Source of the DNA: Xiphydria camelus
Lineage: Eukaryota; Arthropoda; Insecta; Hymenoptera; Xiphydriidae
Assembly (NCBI GenBank): GCA_963678675.1
Contig: OY783199.1
Span: forward strand, 15,136,232 to 15,200,231
DNA length: 64,000 nucleotides
Direction of reading: 5' to 3'
Below, piece by piece: positions 15,001 through 30,000 of the stretch; the first letter of the stretch is position 1, and the number at the start of each line of letters is the position of its first letter. The position numbers and the translations under genes were made by a program. The notes beneath the pieces are model-generated. The model had not been told where the DNA came from. It made no database searches and saw only the letters and a list, made by a program, of their open reading frames with translations.

Positions 15001-18000
15001 TAACATAAATTATTGAATTTGATAGAATCAATTGCTGGGAAAGAATCTTCAATAAATTATTCTCGTGAATTAGATCCGTCCACTGCCATTCGCACCGAAA
15101 CGTGCAGCAGATACCCACCGCTCTTTCAAGTTCGTTAACTTACGCCGCCCATGTTTGACTTCGTTAGCGGCTGCATCCTATTCTCGCTTTCGACGACGCG
15201 CTAGAAATAGCCTCGCGTATCGGATCGGTCTCGCCACGTTGCGTGAATATATTCGCATTTATAGGTACCAGCCGATAGCGAATTATACGTATGGCTACTC
15301 ACTATCGACACTCGCCAGGCATCGCTCGGTATCTCCGCCCGAGCAGAAGGAAGATATAAATATGGATATCGAGATCGCGGGCATCCAATCTGCATTAAAC
15401 CCAGGGAAAAGGTCTAGTTGAATACGAACTTATATAATGCAAATATGTATTTGGAATGAATAGGAATTTATCGACATTGAACAAAAGTCTATTTGAATTT
15501 GATTGATATTCTACTAGGTTCGTATACTCGATTAAAAAATATATGTGAAACAATTATTCAATTTAAATAAAATTGTGTTCGATGTGAATAAATTCCTATT
15601 TATGTCAAATCAATTTTTCCACTGGGTTCGTATTCAATTAGACCTTTTTCCCTCGGTGCAGAGATCTCCTCGCTGGATCGGTCAAGGAGGGGGGATGTTC
15701 TTGCGAAATACTCGCACTTCCGTCATAACTTCGTTCGCAGTTACGCGACGTTAAACGTGCCGCTGCGGGCGTCGGTTCGATCCGGTTTGAGGAAAGGTGT
15801 TTAAAAGCGCCGGGACGTCCCTGATGCCGCCGTCGCCGCGTCCGCGGTTCGTTCCCGCGGGGAGAACGCGACGCCGCGTGCGTCGTTCTATTCTCGGCGA
15901 CGCCTCGTGGTCCCGACCTCCGGTAGTGGGGTGCACAACCACGGACCAACGCCCGCGCCATGTATGGACGCGTCGCGACGCCTTGTTCATTGCCAAATTG
16001 CGCTCTCCTGAGAACTACGCGAGGCCCGCACGGATTCACGATTTCGCGAATCGATATAGGGGAGCGTATAGAGGGGGTAGACGGGGTGGGGGTTACTTTA
16101 AAGTTGTTCTCTAGGCTGAAAAAAAAAATTCGCTTCATTCAATCATCGGCGAAGTTGAATACGGCGAATCTCACGGTGTAATTGTTTCAGTGCCATAAGA
16201 CTGCGAGGAAAAATAAATAAATAGAGCTGAAGCAACCAATTTAAAGTTGAAACAAATGAATATATAATTGAATGGTTGAATGAAGCAAATTTTTCTTTAG
16301 TGTATCCGGAGGGAGAGAGCTTAACTTTTGAACCGCGAAGCATTTTTATTCGCTCTTCCGATCGCTTTCGCCGAGGCAGTAATTTCCCGCGCTTTTTGTA
16401 CGAAGCTCCTCGCGACGACCAGACGCCGTACATTGCGGGTAACGTGACGTTCGAAAAGGATTCGACACGGTCTCCTCGTGAGGGCTCGATTAACGAGTCT
16501 TCCGGACGCGTGTGTAATACGCGTAGCGCGCGCGCACCGTTCCCGTCCCGACTTATATTACCTAAGACGTGCGAGCAATGAGCGCGTGGTCGTTGATCCA
16601 CGCAACGCGAGATAATGAGATTTGCGTTACTTATTAATAAGCTTCGCGCGTCAATATACTTACTCGCGGTTGGGTTTTGGTTTGAAAAAATGCGGATGCG
16701 GTGGAAAGAGGCGGAAGAGTGGTACATAAAACGAAAAAAGAAATCGTAGCATAAGCATACCTCAAGATATATTAAATTTCATATAATTGCATGTAAAGCT
16801 TTTATTGAATATTTGACCATGAAAATTCATGTAGACTCCGTTATGAAATTTATGTTCAATTTAATATACCTAATCCCCCGTGTCCAAGGTTCGCAATACC
16901 GGCGTACATTTGTGTCATAGTCACCTGCTTATTTACATTTTTCGGGAAAAACCTTCACACCTATGAAATTTTACAAAAAATACAAATTTTTCGGAAAATG
17001 CACGTCGCTCGCGGAACCGTATAACTGCGCTCTTATTTCTCCCATGTATTCATATACCCTGTAAAACAATTCGTTCGAGCGCGAATCCGCAATACGAATT
17101 CGCCGATTCTTCTAGAATTTACATACGAGTTTATACACTACAAACTTTTTCATCGCATACACATAATACTCCACGCTCCACACACTCGCCAGGCCAATCG
17201 GCGAGGAGACGCCCACGCGCGCGCGCGCGCGCTTATTTCCGTCCCTTCCTTTTGGCAGTAAACCGCGAGGGTGTATCCCCGCGAACGAGATCATCGAATT
17301 CCGATCGGACGCGCGTCCGCCGCGGAAGGTCGTAGGCGCGAAGGCGGCACGAGTTTCGCGCGCACGCGCGCGCGCGCGAGATATCTCGTCCCGCCGCGGT
17401 AGGTAGATCGCCGCGCCGAACCTCGTCGCCTGCGGGATTCGGCCTTCGTGGGCGCGATATTCGCGCGCTCGCCTTTCATCGCCAAAAATGGCGCTTGCCC
17501 CGTCGCGAGGGATTTTTGCAATTTCGCAAAATTGCCGGGTGTCTCGATCGGCCATGGTGGGTGGCCGGTCTTGCCCTACAGGCTCGACCTACCCGCTTAA
17601 TTGCGCGATACACGCGGCGCGCGAGCCGCCAACGACTCGCGCGGGGGATGCCCGCCAGAGGAACATCGATCGAATTCCGCGCGACACGCGCAGTGTGCGA
17701 CGGACGGTGCAGCGAGGTATTTTCGGACCTTGACACAAAACTGCAAATAGAGAACGCGCCGATGACGTAGCCGGTGCTTTTACGGTTATGAAGTCGACGC
17801 TAATTGCCGCGCCTGCCCTAACGAGCTCGTATAATCGAAAATATGTCAGCGATAAGGTCTATCGATATGATCTGTATGCGTGCGATGGGATAATGGTCTG
17901 CTTGTACTTATTTAGAAAGTTAAATGGAATTTGCTGAATATAGTATTTGAGGGATGGTGTCAAACTAGAATTTATGTCGAGGGTAATTAACGTGTGAATC

Positions 18001-21000
18001 GAATACCTGTATACGGATTAAAATAATTTGTAGGATTATGTTAAACAAAGGCACAGTGTATAAATCATAATTGGTATAATACTGAAACAAATATATATGA
18101 TTGATTTAACTAAATTAGCGGTCACGGGCGGGGGAACGCAGATTTAGTTATTTCAACTAATAATCTGCTACATCCAGGGAAAAGGTAGTTGAGTACGAAC
18201 CCCTAATAGAAAAATTTATCAGGGATGAATAGGAATTTATTTACATTGAACAAAAGTCTATTTGAAGTTGATTGATGTTCTACTATATATAAACTCGTAT
18301 ATACGATTAAAAAGATACGTGAAACATTTATCTAATTCAAATAGATTTACGTTCGATGTGAATAAACTATTTATCTCAAAGAAATTTTTCTATTAGATTC
18401 GTATTCAACTAGATCTTTTCTCTCGGTGTAGACTTGACTACAGTCTGTTTTCGTCAAACAATTTGTGATCATTACAATCAAATTATTTAATCGAAATAAC
18501 TAGATCGGCATTTCCCTGCCCGTGATCGCCAATTTAGTCAAATCTACTATTTTTTTCTCTGTGTAGGACTGTACAGAATTTATTGAGAAGATCGTGATGA
18601 TTTGATGATTATCATGGTGCGTAAGGTGATACGCTTTATATTTCGCAGTAATTTGGTTTTAATATTCGCCTCCCGCAGGTCTGGAAATATAAAAAATACA
18701 TCACTTTCTGCACAGGACTGTATTCTACAGTTTCGTCAATTATAATTTATGTTCGAGGACGTCTTTTACCGGACGGACCGTAGAGTCGTTGAAACTGGAT
18801 CACTCGATTTGGCCTCCATTAGCCGCACCTCGGTTTACTACGACGGGCGAGTAGCCAACTTAATTGGTTCAATTTCACGCGCTACCGTACCTATGCGTAC
18901 ATGGATGTGTTACCGCATAACGCGCGACCGTGACACGCGCATCTTCGCCGCGACTAACCAATCGCGCTAATGGAAGTCGCGCGCACGCGAGATGGACTGC
19001 CTAACGAGAAACGATAATTAATCCGACCGCACGAATGTATTTCTGTCGGGTTTATAATGGTGGACGTACTTAACGGCGTGTTTTTTTTTAGATCGTATAC
19101 AGGGATCGTGCGCCTGCAGTTAGATCCTCCACATGCATCGCGTTTCGATTACAGAGTGCAGTTTGATGCCAAGTGAAGATATACACATCTCGCTTCCAAT
19201 CTATGAATTTAACGAAGCTAATCGAACACTGTATTTATCGACATCGCTCGTTTTCTGCTCCACCGTGATTCGTCGATAAATTGCTTTCGCGCAACATAGG
19301 CTAAAAGTGGAATTTGAGCTCTCCGATTGACGTGCAAATAATTCAAAATCGATTATCTCGAAAACAATGAAAGATATCGAAAAAAAGTTTAAATAAGAAA
19401 TGATCATCCATCTTTTTACTATGAAAAAGCTGCTCTTCGTTTTTTACGTATCTTCACTGCCTTTCGAGATAACCGCGTTCAAAGATAAACGGAAGCTGGG
19501 GAACGTTTAGCCCACTTTTATAATTCAAACTCGATTATCTCGAAAACAATGAGAGATATCGAAAAAAAGTTTAAGTAAGAAACGTTCGTCCATCTTTTTA
19601 CTATGAAAAAGCTGCTCTTCATTTTTTACGTATCTTCACTGCCTTCCGAGATAACCGCGTTCAAAGATAAACGGAAGCTGGGGGACGTTTAGCCCACTTT
19701 TATACATGCGAAAGCGGAAGTTTTGTGATTTGTAGCGTCGAGGGAAGACCTAGCCTCACCTGCGAACTCGTTACAATGCAGCGACCGCCTTTAAACGCGT
19801 CCGTGAGCCCTGAAAAAATGCACTCCTTATACCGATCTATATTTGAGCAAGTGACCAGCGCAAGTAAGTAGGTAGAGATTGCGCCGCCGCGTTATAAGGT
19901 TTACGCGCGCAAGACGTCGTTCCGTACCCGCGCCGCTTCGAGCGATAAGCGCGCAGCTCGGCGTAGATGGGTCGGCTGCCGTCCATTCGCAAATATGGGA
20001 AGACCGGTCGATCGACAGCTTCGGGCGACTCGCGCGGCAGCGATGTATGGGATCGTTAAGCATGCGGCCTGCGACAGCGGGATTCCTCGTTAACCCGCAC
20101 GTTTGAACGGATTTACTTTCATCTGTATTTCGAGCCCCGAAAGGGGAATCGAGCCGCTTTTCCGTTCGTCGATGAAATCGCGACGTCGAACGTCGTAACA
20201 ACTCGCTCGATCGGAAGTGCGTCGCGACACTTCCCGTTGTCGCGCTCTCGACGATGACAAGGCTTCGTGCGGTTCGTCGGTATTGTCGAAGATTGCTGTG
20301 AGGATCTTTCCAAGGAGGCTCTCATACCAGAGATCGTCTCGGGCTTTGGTATCCCATTCATCGGCGCCTCTGCGGGCACTCCAGCGGGGTCCGGCTTTTG
20401 TGCAGGGCTCTCCCAAGGGCGCGTCTCTCTTCCAGGGTCACGCGTCGCCGGTCAGTGGTTCCCGATGGAAAGCTCCAGTTTCGACGTAAACGGGAGTTTC
20501 GGGATGTTGATGATGCGATCGCGCATCGCTCGTGCAACTCTATATTGTTTAAAGTTACTTTTGAAGATTTAAGTGAAAGTATTTAACTGGAGTAATTATC
20601 AGCCATAATACAAAATATTAAATTGCCATGTCTGTAATATTCTTTTGTCTTTGTCTTTGTTCTTTTAATCTTACTCAAAAAAAATGAATATTGAGAGACG
20701 GTACAAGTACGCAAGTATTATCGACAATTCAAATTCTTTCGATTCTTAGGCAGAGAAAAAGAGTTAGTTGAATCTATTGGAAATTAATTGCAGGGCAGAG
20801 CAAACGCGCGATGCAAGCCGACTAACCCCGTTCCGAAATCGTGCTTTCGACGATTCACGAATTGCAGCGCGCCTCGTCGACAAATCACCGTGAATAACGA
20901 TATCGTCCCTGTCATTTCTAGTCGTGCATAGCTCCCACACACGAGGTCGCGATTACCGATCGAACGCTTCCCGCGAAAGTGCTGAAATCTCGGCGAATCG

Positions 21001-24000
21001 CGCGCAACGGGGTGAATCACCGCGGGCCCCGCGCGCTACACTCCGGTCACCATCCATCGACTTATTCGTCGAGACGCGCGGGTAGGTAACGACGACACCG
21101 CGCGGATACGGAAAGACCGGCCCGAAAGGAGTATATAACTCGCAGCCGCTCGGAAGGCGGCGCGAGCTCCGTGGCAAAAAAACGGCACCGAGTGACCCGC
21201 TCGCGAGATCGGCCGAGTAGGTATACGCGTGGCTGGCCTAGTTCATCGCGCCTACGCGCGCCGCGAGTATATCCGATATACCGATAATGACATGTTAATG
21301 GATACGAGGCGGTGAATTTGGGAGATATCGAGAGAGAGAGAGAGAGAGAGAGACTCGCGACCGTGAAGATATCGAGGTTATCGCGCGCGATCGGCGTTTC
21401 GATTTTAGTCGTCGTTATCATCACTTCGCCGCGCGCTTTCTCGCATAAACATCGCGCGGCGCGTTTAACGCGAGAGAGAGAGAGAGAGGATTCGAATTTT
21501 TCCACGTCGCAGCTGGAGGCGATCGAAATAGGCGCGTTTTGAATTGAATCGGAGAAATGCCGGGACGAAATTTCGCTGCAGGAAATTTAGAGAGAAATTT
21601 CGGCACGCCCCGAGACGCTCGACGGAATCGGGATATCCGCGCGCGGAGTGTGTTTACTTTCGATGTGGGTCAGAAGTTCGCGCGAGCGAAGAACGGAAAT
21701 AAGCCTCGAGCACTCGTGTTTTCAACGACTCGTCGATAAACCGAGCGCGGGTGCATTTCTCCCGGCACTCGGTTCGAGTTTTCGGAACGTGCCGCGCTTA
21801 AAGCGCTACCGGATAGCCGAGACTGTACGGTGTAAGCTATAACGGTACACCGTTCCTCGTAAAGTGAGCGTCAATTTCATGGGACGAGGAACTGACGTAG
21901 GCTGAAAATCGTCGGGATATTACCGTGTCGAATTGGAACCCGCGAAGGAGTGCATCCACCTACGTCCACTACGGTAACCCAGGCGGGAAAGTTCTATATA
22001 TTTTGTATATGATCCACATGTGGATTTGTTCGTGTATGAATTATACAGGGTGTTCGGAAAAAAACACCGACACAGAAATAGGGGTGATAGGTTACGTCAT
22101 TACAAGTACAGTAGACTACCGATAATCCGGCACGTTCGGGACTCGGCCGGTGCCGGATTACCGAAAATGCCGGATTATCAGGAGATGTGTTCCGCAATTA
22201 TTAAATGATAAGTCGTAGAATGAATGCAGCTGCAATATGATGTTTGACAGCAAGCGTTGTTTACCAGAAATGCTGAGATAATCATTTAAACTCGAATACA
22301 AACCAAAACATACCTTTATTCCTGCATTTTGAATAACATAACAATGAAATGTCTTAACAACAAATTAAACCAGTGAAATGTGTTACAAATTTACACGTAT
22401 GTACATAATATGTACTGATGAGACATTTATTTTAAAAAATCTCTAATGTCTTTTTGTTTTGTAGATTCAGCTCTCTTTTTAAAAAAGTTATTTCTTAGAA
22501 TATGCAAATTAATGAGTTCTGCACAATTATAACGTGAGTTTGTTCCAGCAAATGTTATGAATTTATTTAATGCATCTACCGCTTCCCCCCAACTGATTTG
22601 TTTCTTCTCTTCTTTCTCCGCCTGCCGATACCGTTCGGAAGCGCGATCGTTTGAAAATCGATACTGGTACCGGACCATCGGGCATTCCGAACCGTTGGAT
22701 GCCGGACTATTGGAAGTCTACTGTATTTTGATATAAGGGACCTATACCCGCAAGCGCGCCCCCTTCTGGAGAGATATCAACTTTTCAAGTTTATAACGAC
22801 CGAGGTTGATCAAAGTAGAATAATATTGAGTTTTTTGTCTACCTGTACAATTGAAAAACAAATGAAAACTCCTTGTATCCGCATCATCTTCGAAAAGTAC
22901 AAGGACTTGAGCCAAGCGGTTATCCTTTCCGCAAGCAGTTTGCGCAGTGGCACATCTATCCAGAATCGTTTCCGATGTTGCATGGACATGGGTGGCCGTC
23001 ATTTTGAGCATTTGCTGTAGTACATTGTTTTTGTATCTCGTAAAATTAAATATTCGTTACCATCTTGATACGTTTCTTATTATTCTACTTTGATCAACCT
23101 CGGTCGTTATAAACTTGAAAAGTTGATATCTCCAGAAGGGGGGGCGCTTGCGGGTATAGGTCCCTTATATCAAAATACTTGTAATGACGTAACCTATCAC
23201 CCCTATTTCTGTGTCGGTGTTTTTTCCGAACACCCTGTATATTGTTTCTGTATTAGCCATACAAGGAATATATTTGGATTTTTCAATGTTTGTATAATTC
23301 ATGTATAGTCCGCATATGGTTAACAGTGAAATCATACGTAATCCACAGACGACCAAATCTACATATGGATTGTATCTACAAAATGTATAGACTTTTTTGC
23401 CTGGGTATATTGCGCAACTTGGTCAATTTAACTAAAATCCTGAGTACGATGACCAAACCATTTGATGAAATATGCACAGAGAAAAAGAATTTGTTGGATC
23501 TATTAAAAATTACTTGAGGGGTCATAGTCGTTTTTTATTTACATAAATTAAATCTTGTTTCATATTAATTTGATATTTCTTTCTTGCAATCACTTACTGT
23601 TTCACGTGATTTCAAGGAAGAGATATTTCACACACACACATTGATGCAAATAAATAATTTTCAGTAGATCCAACTCATTCATTTTTTTCCTCGTGGATCC
23701 TCCATCTGTTTGGTTAAACTGACCTTTTTTTTTATGTTAAAACAACTAAACGTTTACTTGGAATAACTAAACATTTGGTTGGAATAATTAGATATTTCGC
23801 TCAATTGATCAGTATTTCGATTATAATAACAACTAGACGCGTTTTGCCATTTTATGAAACTCAATTATTCTTCTCTCCTTTGAAATTACCACGAGAAACG
23901 TTGGCGAGAAATATCAGGAACAGAAACACCTTCACTCGTCGTCCTTCCGCTCGGACGTCCGTCGTCGCCGCGCGGTCTCGACCCGCGCGATCCGATCCCG

Positions 24001-27000
24001 ACGCGCCGCGATTCTTTCCGTCCTATCTTTAGCGACCGCCCGACTTGCCGCGCGCGATTCGCCGAACCGCATCGCGAGAATCGCGTCGGCTTTTCTTTTC
24101 GGAATCGCGCCCGTGAGACGAGACGCCACGCCGCATCGCGCACGGAATAATAAGTCCATCGGTACACGTACCTGTGGGTAGACTCGCGCGTGCGATACGG
24201 AGCGACGCACCGACTAATAGCTCCCGGCGTACGGTTTGGAGCACTCGCTCGACGGTGGAGCGAGCTCCTGCGCTGGGTTGAATTTATAGGAGCTATTCTC
24301 TCTTCGCTCTCCTTATTCGTGTCGCGCTGCGTGATTCCGTGATTTCAAGTGCGCGGGCACTTTGAGGACATTTGTCATAGCGAAGCGAAACGGGGAAAAT
24401 GAGGGAAGGATCTCTAGTCGCTTTTAGCGATTCGTGTAACCGATGTTCGTATGCAATACCGAGAAAAAAGTTGACTAAACCGGCGGTTATGGGTGGGAGA
24501 ATGCAGATTTGTAGTATTTTCTTCTAGGCTGCACCGAGTGCATTCGCATTCTTCGTTATGCGTCAACAAAAGAAAGAGATACGCTCGGTGCAGTCACAGT
24601 GCAACTAGGAGAAAACGCTGTAATTAGTTGGACTCGCAGGCGGAAATGTTCTATATGTTTTGTATATAATCCATACGTGGATTTGGTAATGCATATAGAT
24701 TTTTAAATGTTTGTATAATCGATATATAGAAATCACATGTAATCCATATATGACTAAATCCACATATGGATCATATACAAAATATATAGAACTTTTTCGC
24801 ATTGTCTGATAATTGACCTGACTGGACTATAGCTTGTTAATCGTTAAAACTTATAATCGGATTTATCACTTGAACCGACCAAATTCTGCATTTCCGATTT
24901 AATTGAACGTGCAATTTTGTCCTCAGTGTGCATAGATCGAAAAGTGCATTTCGCGAGGACTCTTGCCACAGGCCACGCGCTTCGGGCAAATTGCCTTCTT
25001 CTACTCCGTTTATACGAACTCCTAAATAATTCATGGTCGCGCGGAGTCTCTCTCTCTCTCTCGTGCGCGCGCGCGCGGAGAGAAGCGGCAGGTGCAGCAG
25101 CTTCTCGTCCACCTCCTTCCACCGCGCGTACGTACGTACGTACGTGCGCTACAGGAACGATCGCCAACGCCGCCGCCACTCGCACGTGGCTCGTGGTCAG
25201 ACCCCGTCCATTCTCCAGGTTCCCAAGTCAGTTCCCCTCCTCCTCCGCGTTCCGCTTTTGCGAATACACACGAGTACTCGCGTATAGCGCAGCCATCGCA
25301 GTCCATCGATCGACAGAAGGATACATCCGAATTCTCTCAGAGCGCTCTCGACTGCGACAGGAATTCATCCAGCCTCCTACACGCGTGGTCCACGGAAAGA
25401 TCGATACCAGTAGATTTTACTGTATTTACGATAAAAGATGAGGTACCTATGCATAAGTGTCAATAAAATCGACGAATATAAATATTGTCGATTTAATTGA
25501 ATATTACTTGGACGCGATCGATATTCATTCCAATCGAATAAACGTGCCCTCGGGACTATCCAAAAGCCCGTTTATTTCAATCAAGTAAATTTTTGTTCTC
25601 GGTCTACCGCTTTGATCGCATACAATTGAAGGGTTTCTTTCAAAAACAACATTTGTCAAAAACGCCAATTCCTGTAGTATTGGTAATAATGCCTACTCTT
25701 TCGTTGTATCTAGCCGTGTAGTGGTGCCTACTCTTTCATTATATTATAATACGGCTACACATACATCTACACGGTTAGAGATACAACGAAAGAGTAGGCA
25801 TTATTACCAATACTACAGGGATTGGCGTTTTTGACAAATGTTGTTTTTGAAAGAAACCCTTCAATTTATAAATACTGAAAAATCGACCGGTATCAGTCCT
25901 TTCGCATCCGTACCTCAAAATCGATGCCGCGCGGCTCGGTCCCCCGGAAAGTACCTCCGCGACCCACGCGCGGATCCTCGATCCAGTATCGATCCTCTCA
26001 CACACTCGCGCCTCCACGCTAAATATGGCCTCCCTTCGTCATCCGTCACGCAACCCCTACTCCGCCTCCCGGTCTGGCCCACGCGGACTATTCTGAACCG
26101 CGAGAGAGTGGTCGTCGCGTCGTAGTGCCGCGCTCAGTGAAACGTGGCTCCTACGACCGATCGGACCGACGCGAGGTACCGTACCCACCGCGTTCTCGCC
26201 GTCCGCGCAGATCGTCTTCCTCCGAGTCAGCAGCGCGGATAGCTGGGGCGCAAACGTGCCGCGCGGCGCAGGACCAGCGGGACCGGATACACCTCCAGGC
26301 GACCGATAGACTCGGGTTACCCGGCGCGACGTCACCTCGGATTACCTGGAAGAAAACGGCGATCCTTTCGCGCTCCCTGCGCGCGCGTCGCCCTCCTCCT
26401 CTCTTCGCCGACGCGAAGAAAGAGATGAGACGATTCGCGGGGTCAGCGAGGGCCGACTAAAAATAAGCGGACGCTGAGGTGGAAGAGGGAATAGAGTTCG
26501 GGCGCCGCGTGAAAGATGCTGGCGCGTGGTTCCGTTTATGCGATAGTGCTCTTTGTGCTGCCCGTGCTTCTGTGGATCGGCAGAGTCGTCGAGAGGAAGC
26601 GCTGCTCCGAACTGCTGCTCGGCGTGCGACGGGTTGCCAGGTAGGCGGGATCGTCGTGGCGAGTTGAAGGCGCTGTATACGCGCGGAGAAAGAGGATTTT
26701 GCAGTCTCGGCAAAATTAGGTTTTGCTGTGACATTTGCTGGGAACTGTCACGGAGAACGTATTACCTGTGGCGGTAATATATGTATAATATATGTCTGAT
26801 GACGGCAAATTTAACGACGGTCGCGGTGAAATTTCGTTCGGTAAAAATATTTGTCGTCTCGGTAAATGTTTTTACTGTCATTCGACATATCTCTTTTCAC
26901 CGCACATTATATTTTTGTCGCAATGGCAAAATGTTCGTGGCAAAACTCAGTTTTGTTTAGACTGCGAAGTCATTTTTTTTCGTGTATACAGGGTGATTTG

Positions 27001-30000
27001 AAATGGGCGCACTTCCTCTCATAGAGAGATTCTTCGCAAACAACTGAACCGAAAGTTCCTGTACAAAATTGTTGTGCTCCGCCTAGTTTACAAGATAATC
27101 CAGTTCGAAAATATCCAATCCAAAGTCAGATTCAAGGGACAAGATTTTAGACGGCAGCGAAACTCGCAGTAGTTATTCCAGCGTGCCTCCTCTGCAACCT
27201 AGAATTTTGAAATCAATCATCGGAGCGGCGGAAGGCACCCTAATATTCGAAAAGCACCACCTGAGTCGTAAAAAAATTCACCAAATTTGTGCGGAGCACA
27301 AAAATTTTGTACAGGAACTTTCGGTTCAGTTTTTTGCGAAGAATCTCTCTACGAGAGGAAGTGCGCCCATTTCGAATCACCCTGTATACGGGAAATTAAG
27401 CGTAGCTCTTATCGGCGTAGGAGAAACTGATTTGGACGACGTTATCAAATTCGTTCTAGTGGATTTCGCGAATTCGGTTCACGGAAAAAAATAATTTGTC
27501 AGTGTAATGTTGACTTAAATAGGTAACGTTACACTGATGAATTATTATTTTTTTTTCGTGCTTCCGCATCGTTCTTGCCCGTTAGCGTTTCTCGCGATTC
27601 CATCGTGACGTCACCGTCCGCGTTTCCCAGCTCGCCGCCGCTGTACCGTTTAGGATTTGCCGATGACGCGCTTTATTATAATTACGATGCGAGCTCCCGC
27701 GGCTTTGTGCGCTCGCCGTTGCGCTTCAGTGTCTCTCAAATCGCCGTTGGCTCCGGCCGTGTGTTCCGCGCGCGCGCTCCACTCGTACGTTCTGGAGGAG
27801 TTCAGGTGCCGAGGTGGGTGCAGCGATCGCGATGCGCGCGTAGATCCGTCTCGCGAGGCGGACGGATCCTTTCACCGCGCTAAAAAGGCGAAGGTGCGGC
27901 GGCGGGCGACGTTTTCGTTCGTTTTGGACGTCCGGCGCGCGTGGGTGGCGTCGCTTCTTCGGTCAATGACAAGGGCGCCCTCCCCGCCGCGATTCGACCG
28001 TGATCCACCGTCGCGTTTGCCGCGCGCGAACAGCTGCGAAGAAAGTGATCGCGCGCGACGACGCGACGGGCGTCCGTCGGCGCGGGAGAATTCTGCGGTC
28101 CTTCTACGGCGGCTCGGCCTCCGCATCGCCTTAAAGCGTCGGGCGTTCGTGTGCGATGCGGGAACTTGGATATCGGTGCTGTGTACCGCTATGATCCTTC
28201 CGAGAGATTTCTACACGCCAAAAAAAGAAAACCACCAATTTTTACAGTCTCATCCAGTAGTGCTGAGATTCGAGCTGATTTGCAAGAATTCGTACAGAGG
28301 ACACATTTCTATTGACAAGTTTACAACTCTGGCGATCATGGAAATCATGGAAGTCACGAAAAAATCATGGGACTTTTTTTTTTAAATATGAAAATATCAT
28401 AGAACCGTGGAACTAATTATCGATTTAACAAGATTTATATGATCTCGGGATGCCGGATACGTTCGAAGAACGATCAGTGAATTTCGCTGTAGTGCCCGCG
28501 AACAAGATCAATGGCAGAAAACAGTGAGAATTACTCCTGGTATTATATAACTGAGAGAAAAATGTATTCTATTATATTTCAGCAGAGAGTTCTGCATAAA
28601 CACTTTAAAAGCCATAGGTGCGATCATGGAAAAATACAGAAATCTCGCCTGTAACTGTACAAATACCAGTTTAATTGAGATACAATATCTGTTTCCATAA
28701 GAATTTTTACCGTTCCCCAGAAATTCCTACCTGTTCCCCAGGATGAATACCTAATTAGTGTGTAATTCTATAAAGTTTCCTGGGCTGAGTTCATGCCAAA
28801 GTCAGATTGTAATTCGCGCAGTTCCTTTTTCCCCGTGTGTATGCCACGCGCGAGCGCGGTAACTTGCGAACTCTTCTTTGCGCGAAGCCGATGACGGGAC
28901 GCCTCCGCGCGGGTGACTGAACACGTGGTTCTGACGTATCTCCGCCGTAGGTGTGTTTCGAAATAGACCACCTCGCGGGGTTTTTCTACTGTCGCGGAGA
29001 AACCGCTCGTTTTTGAATAGGATGCGTGCGTACTTTCGTTTCGGAGCGTATCGTTCGCCGTGAAGCACGTGGGTGGGAGACTATCAAGGTCGATGCTCTT
29101 AAAAGGAAACTGCACGCGGTGCACCGTATGGGAACACGATTGGAGTGCAGTTAGCGGATCGATCGGCGTGTTTCTGTTTGATCAAGGCAATTTTGTGCCC
29201 CGCGAAAACAGTTTATTAACAGTTAACAAAAACGTCATTTTAAATACGGCGAAATAAAGATTTCGTTAGGACAACAAAATATATGCTGATTATTAAAATG
29301 TTTATTTCATTCAAATGGTTGTGCTTCGAAGGATCAAATTGTGTCAAATAAATATTGCAATAGGTAACGAATGTTTATTTAAACTAATTTAATGTTTCTT
29401 TCCCCATGTTCAAACAAACATTTACACACGGCAACGTTTATTTTAATTGCCATCTCCGATACGCAATGAGAACAGAAAAATTGGATGAAGAGATCAAACT
29501 CATTCAGCGATAATTATTACTTTCTCGGAAACCGTCGCCCGATCCTTTATTTTTCTTCGCTCCTCCAACATCGCGGAGAGCGGAGAATGTAAGGATAAAA
29601 GTGACGAGAGACCTCGAGTCTCTCGATTTTTCACGTCCCTCGTCGCGCGGTTCTCTCGCGCAAGGACGCCCGCTCGAGTCACGCTCGCTTGCGCGCTATT
29701 TATCGAAATATCGACTCACCCCGGCAATTATACCCGAGGCTCGGGTCCCCGGGCGAGGGGCGAAGATCCGAACCTCGCGGTCGCTTTCCGCAGCGTCCGC
29801 GGGACCACGTGTGTCTGCCTTTTCTTTTTCGCGGTATCTGGTGTCGCGCCCCGCGTCACGCGATCTTCTCGTTTGCCGCGCCATCGGGGAACCGCGCGGG
29901 TTCTGGGTTTCTGGAACGGGGAACGATCGTGTGTGCGCGCGCGGCAGCTTGTCGCGTCGTACTCGTCGCTCGGGGCGTTTATCGCGGTATTATACGTTCG

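Larger units (their letters stand above)
21979..23405. mobile_element. MITE family F5, copy 2, carrying two nested elements
   Basis: Outer ends ccaggcgggaaagttctata and tatagacttttttgcctgg are inverted. The inner flanks (gatccacatgtggatt, aatgtttgtataattca) match the F5 copy at 24637-24800. The insertion at 22046-23237 splits it. Confidence 0.75.

Noticed and set aside
20090..20572. Possible small gene on either strand in the ssh intron
   Set aside because: Several frames of 90-110 codons overlap on both strands; I recognise none and see no consistent splice pattern.
22826..23020. Functional transposase
   Set aside because: Only a C-terminal remnant; the catalytic DDE region is missing.
27657..28385. 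242-codon frame in CpG-rich DNA
   Set aside because: Arg/Ala/Ser-rich composition, runs into the F1 and F9 repeats, no motif.
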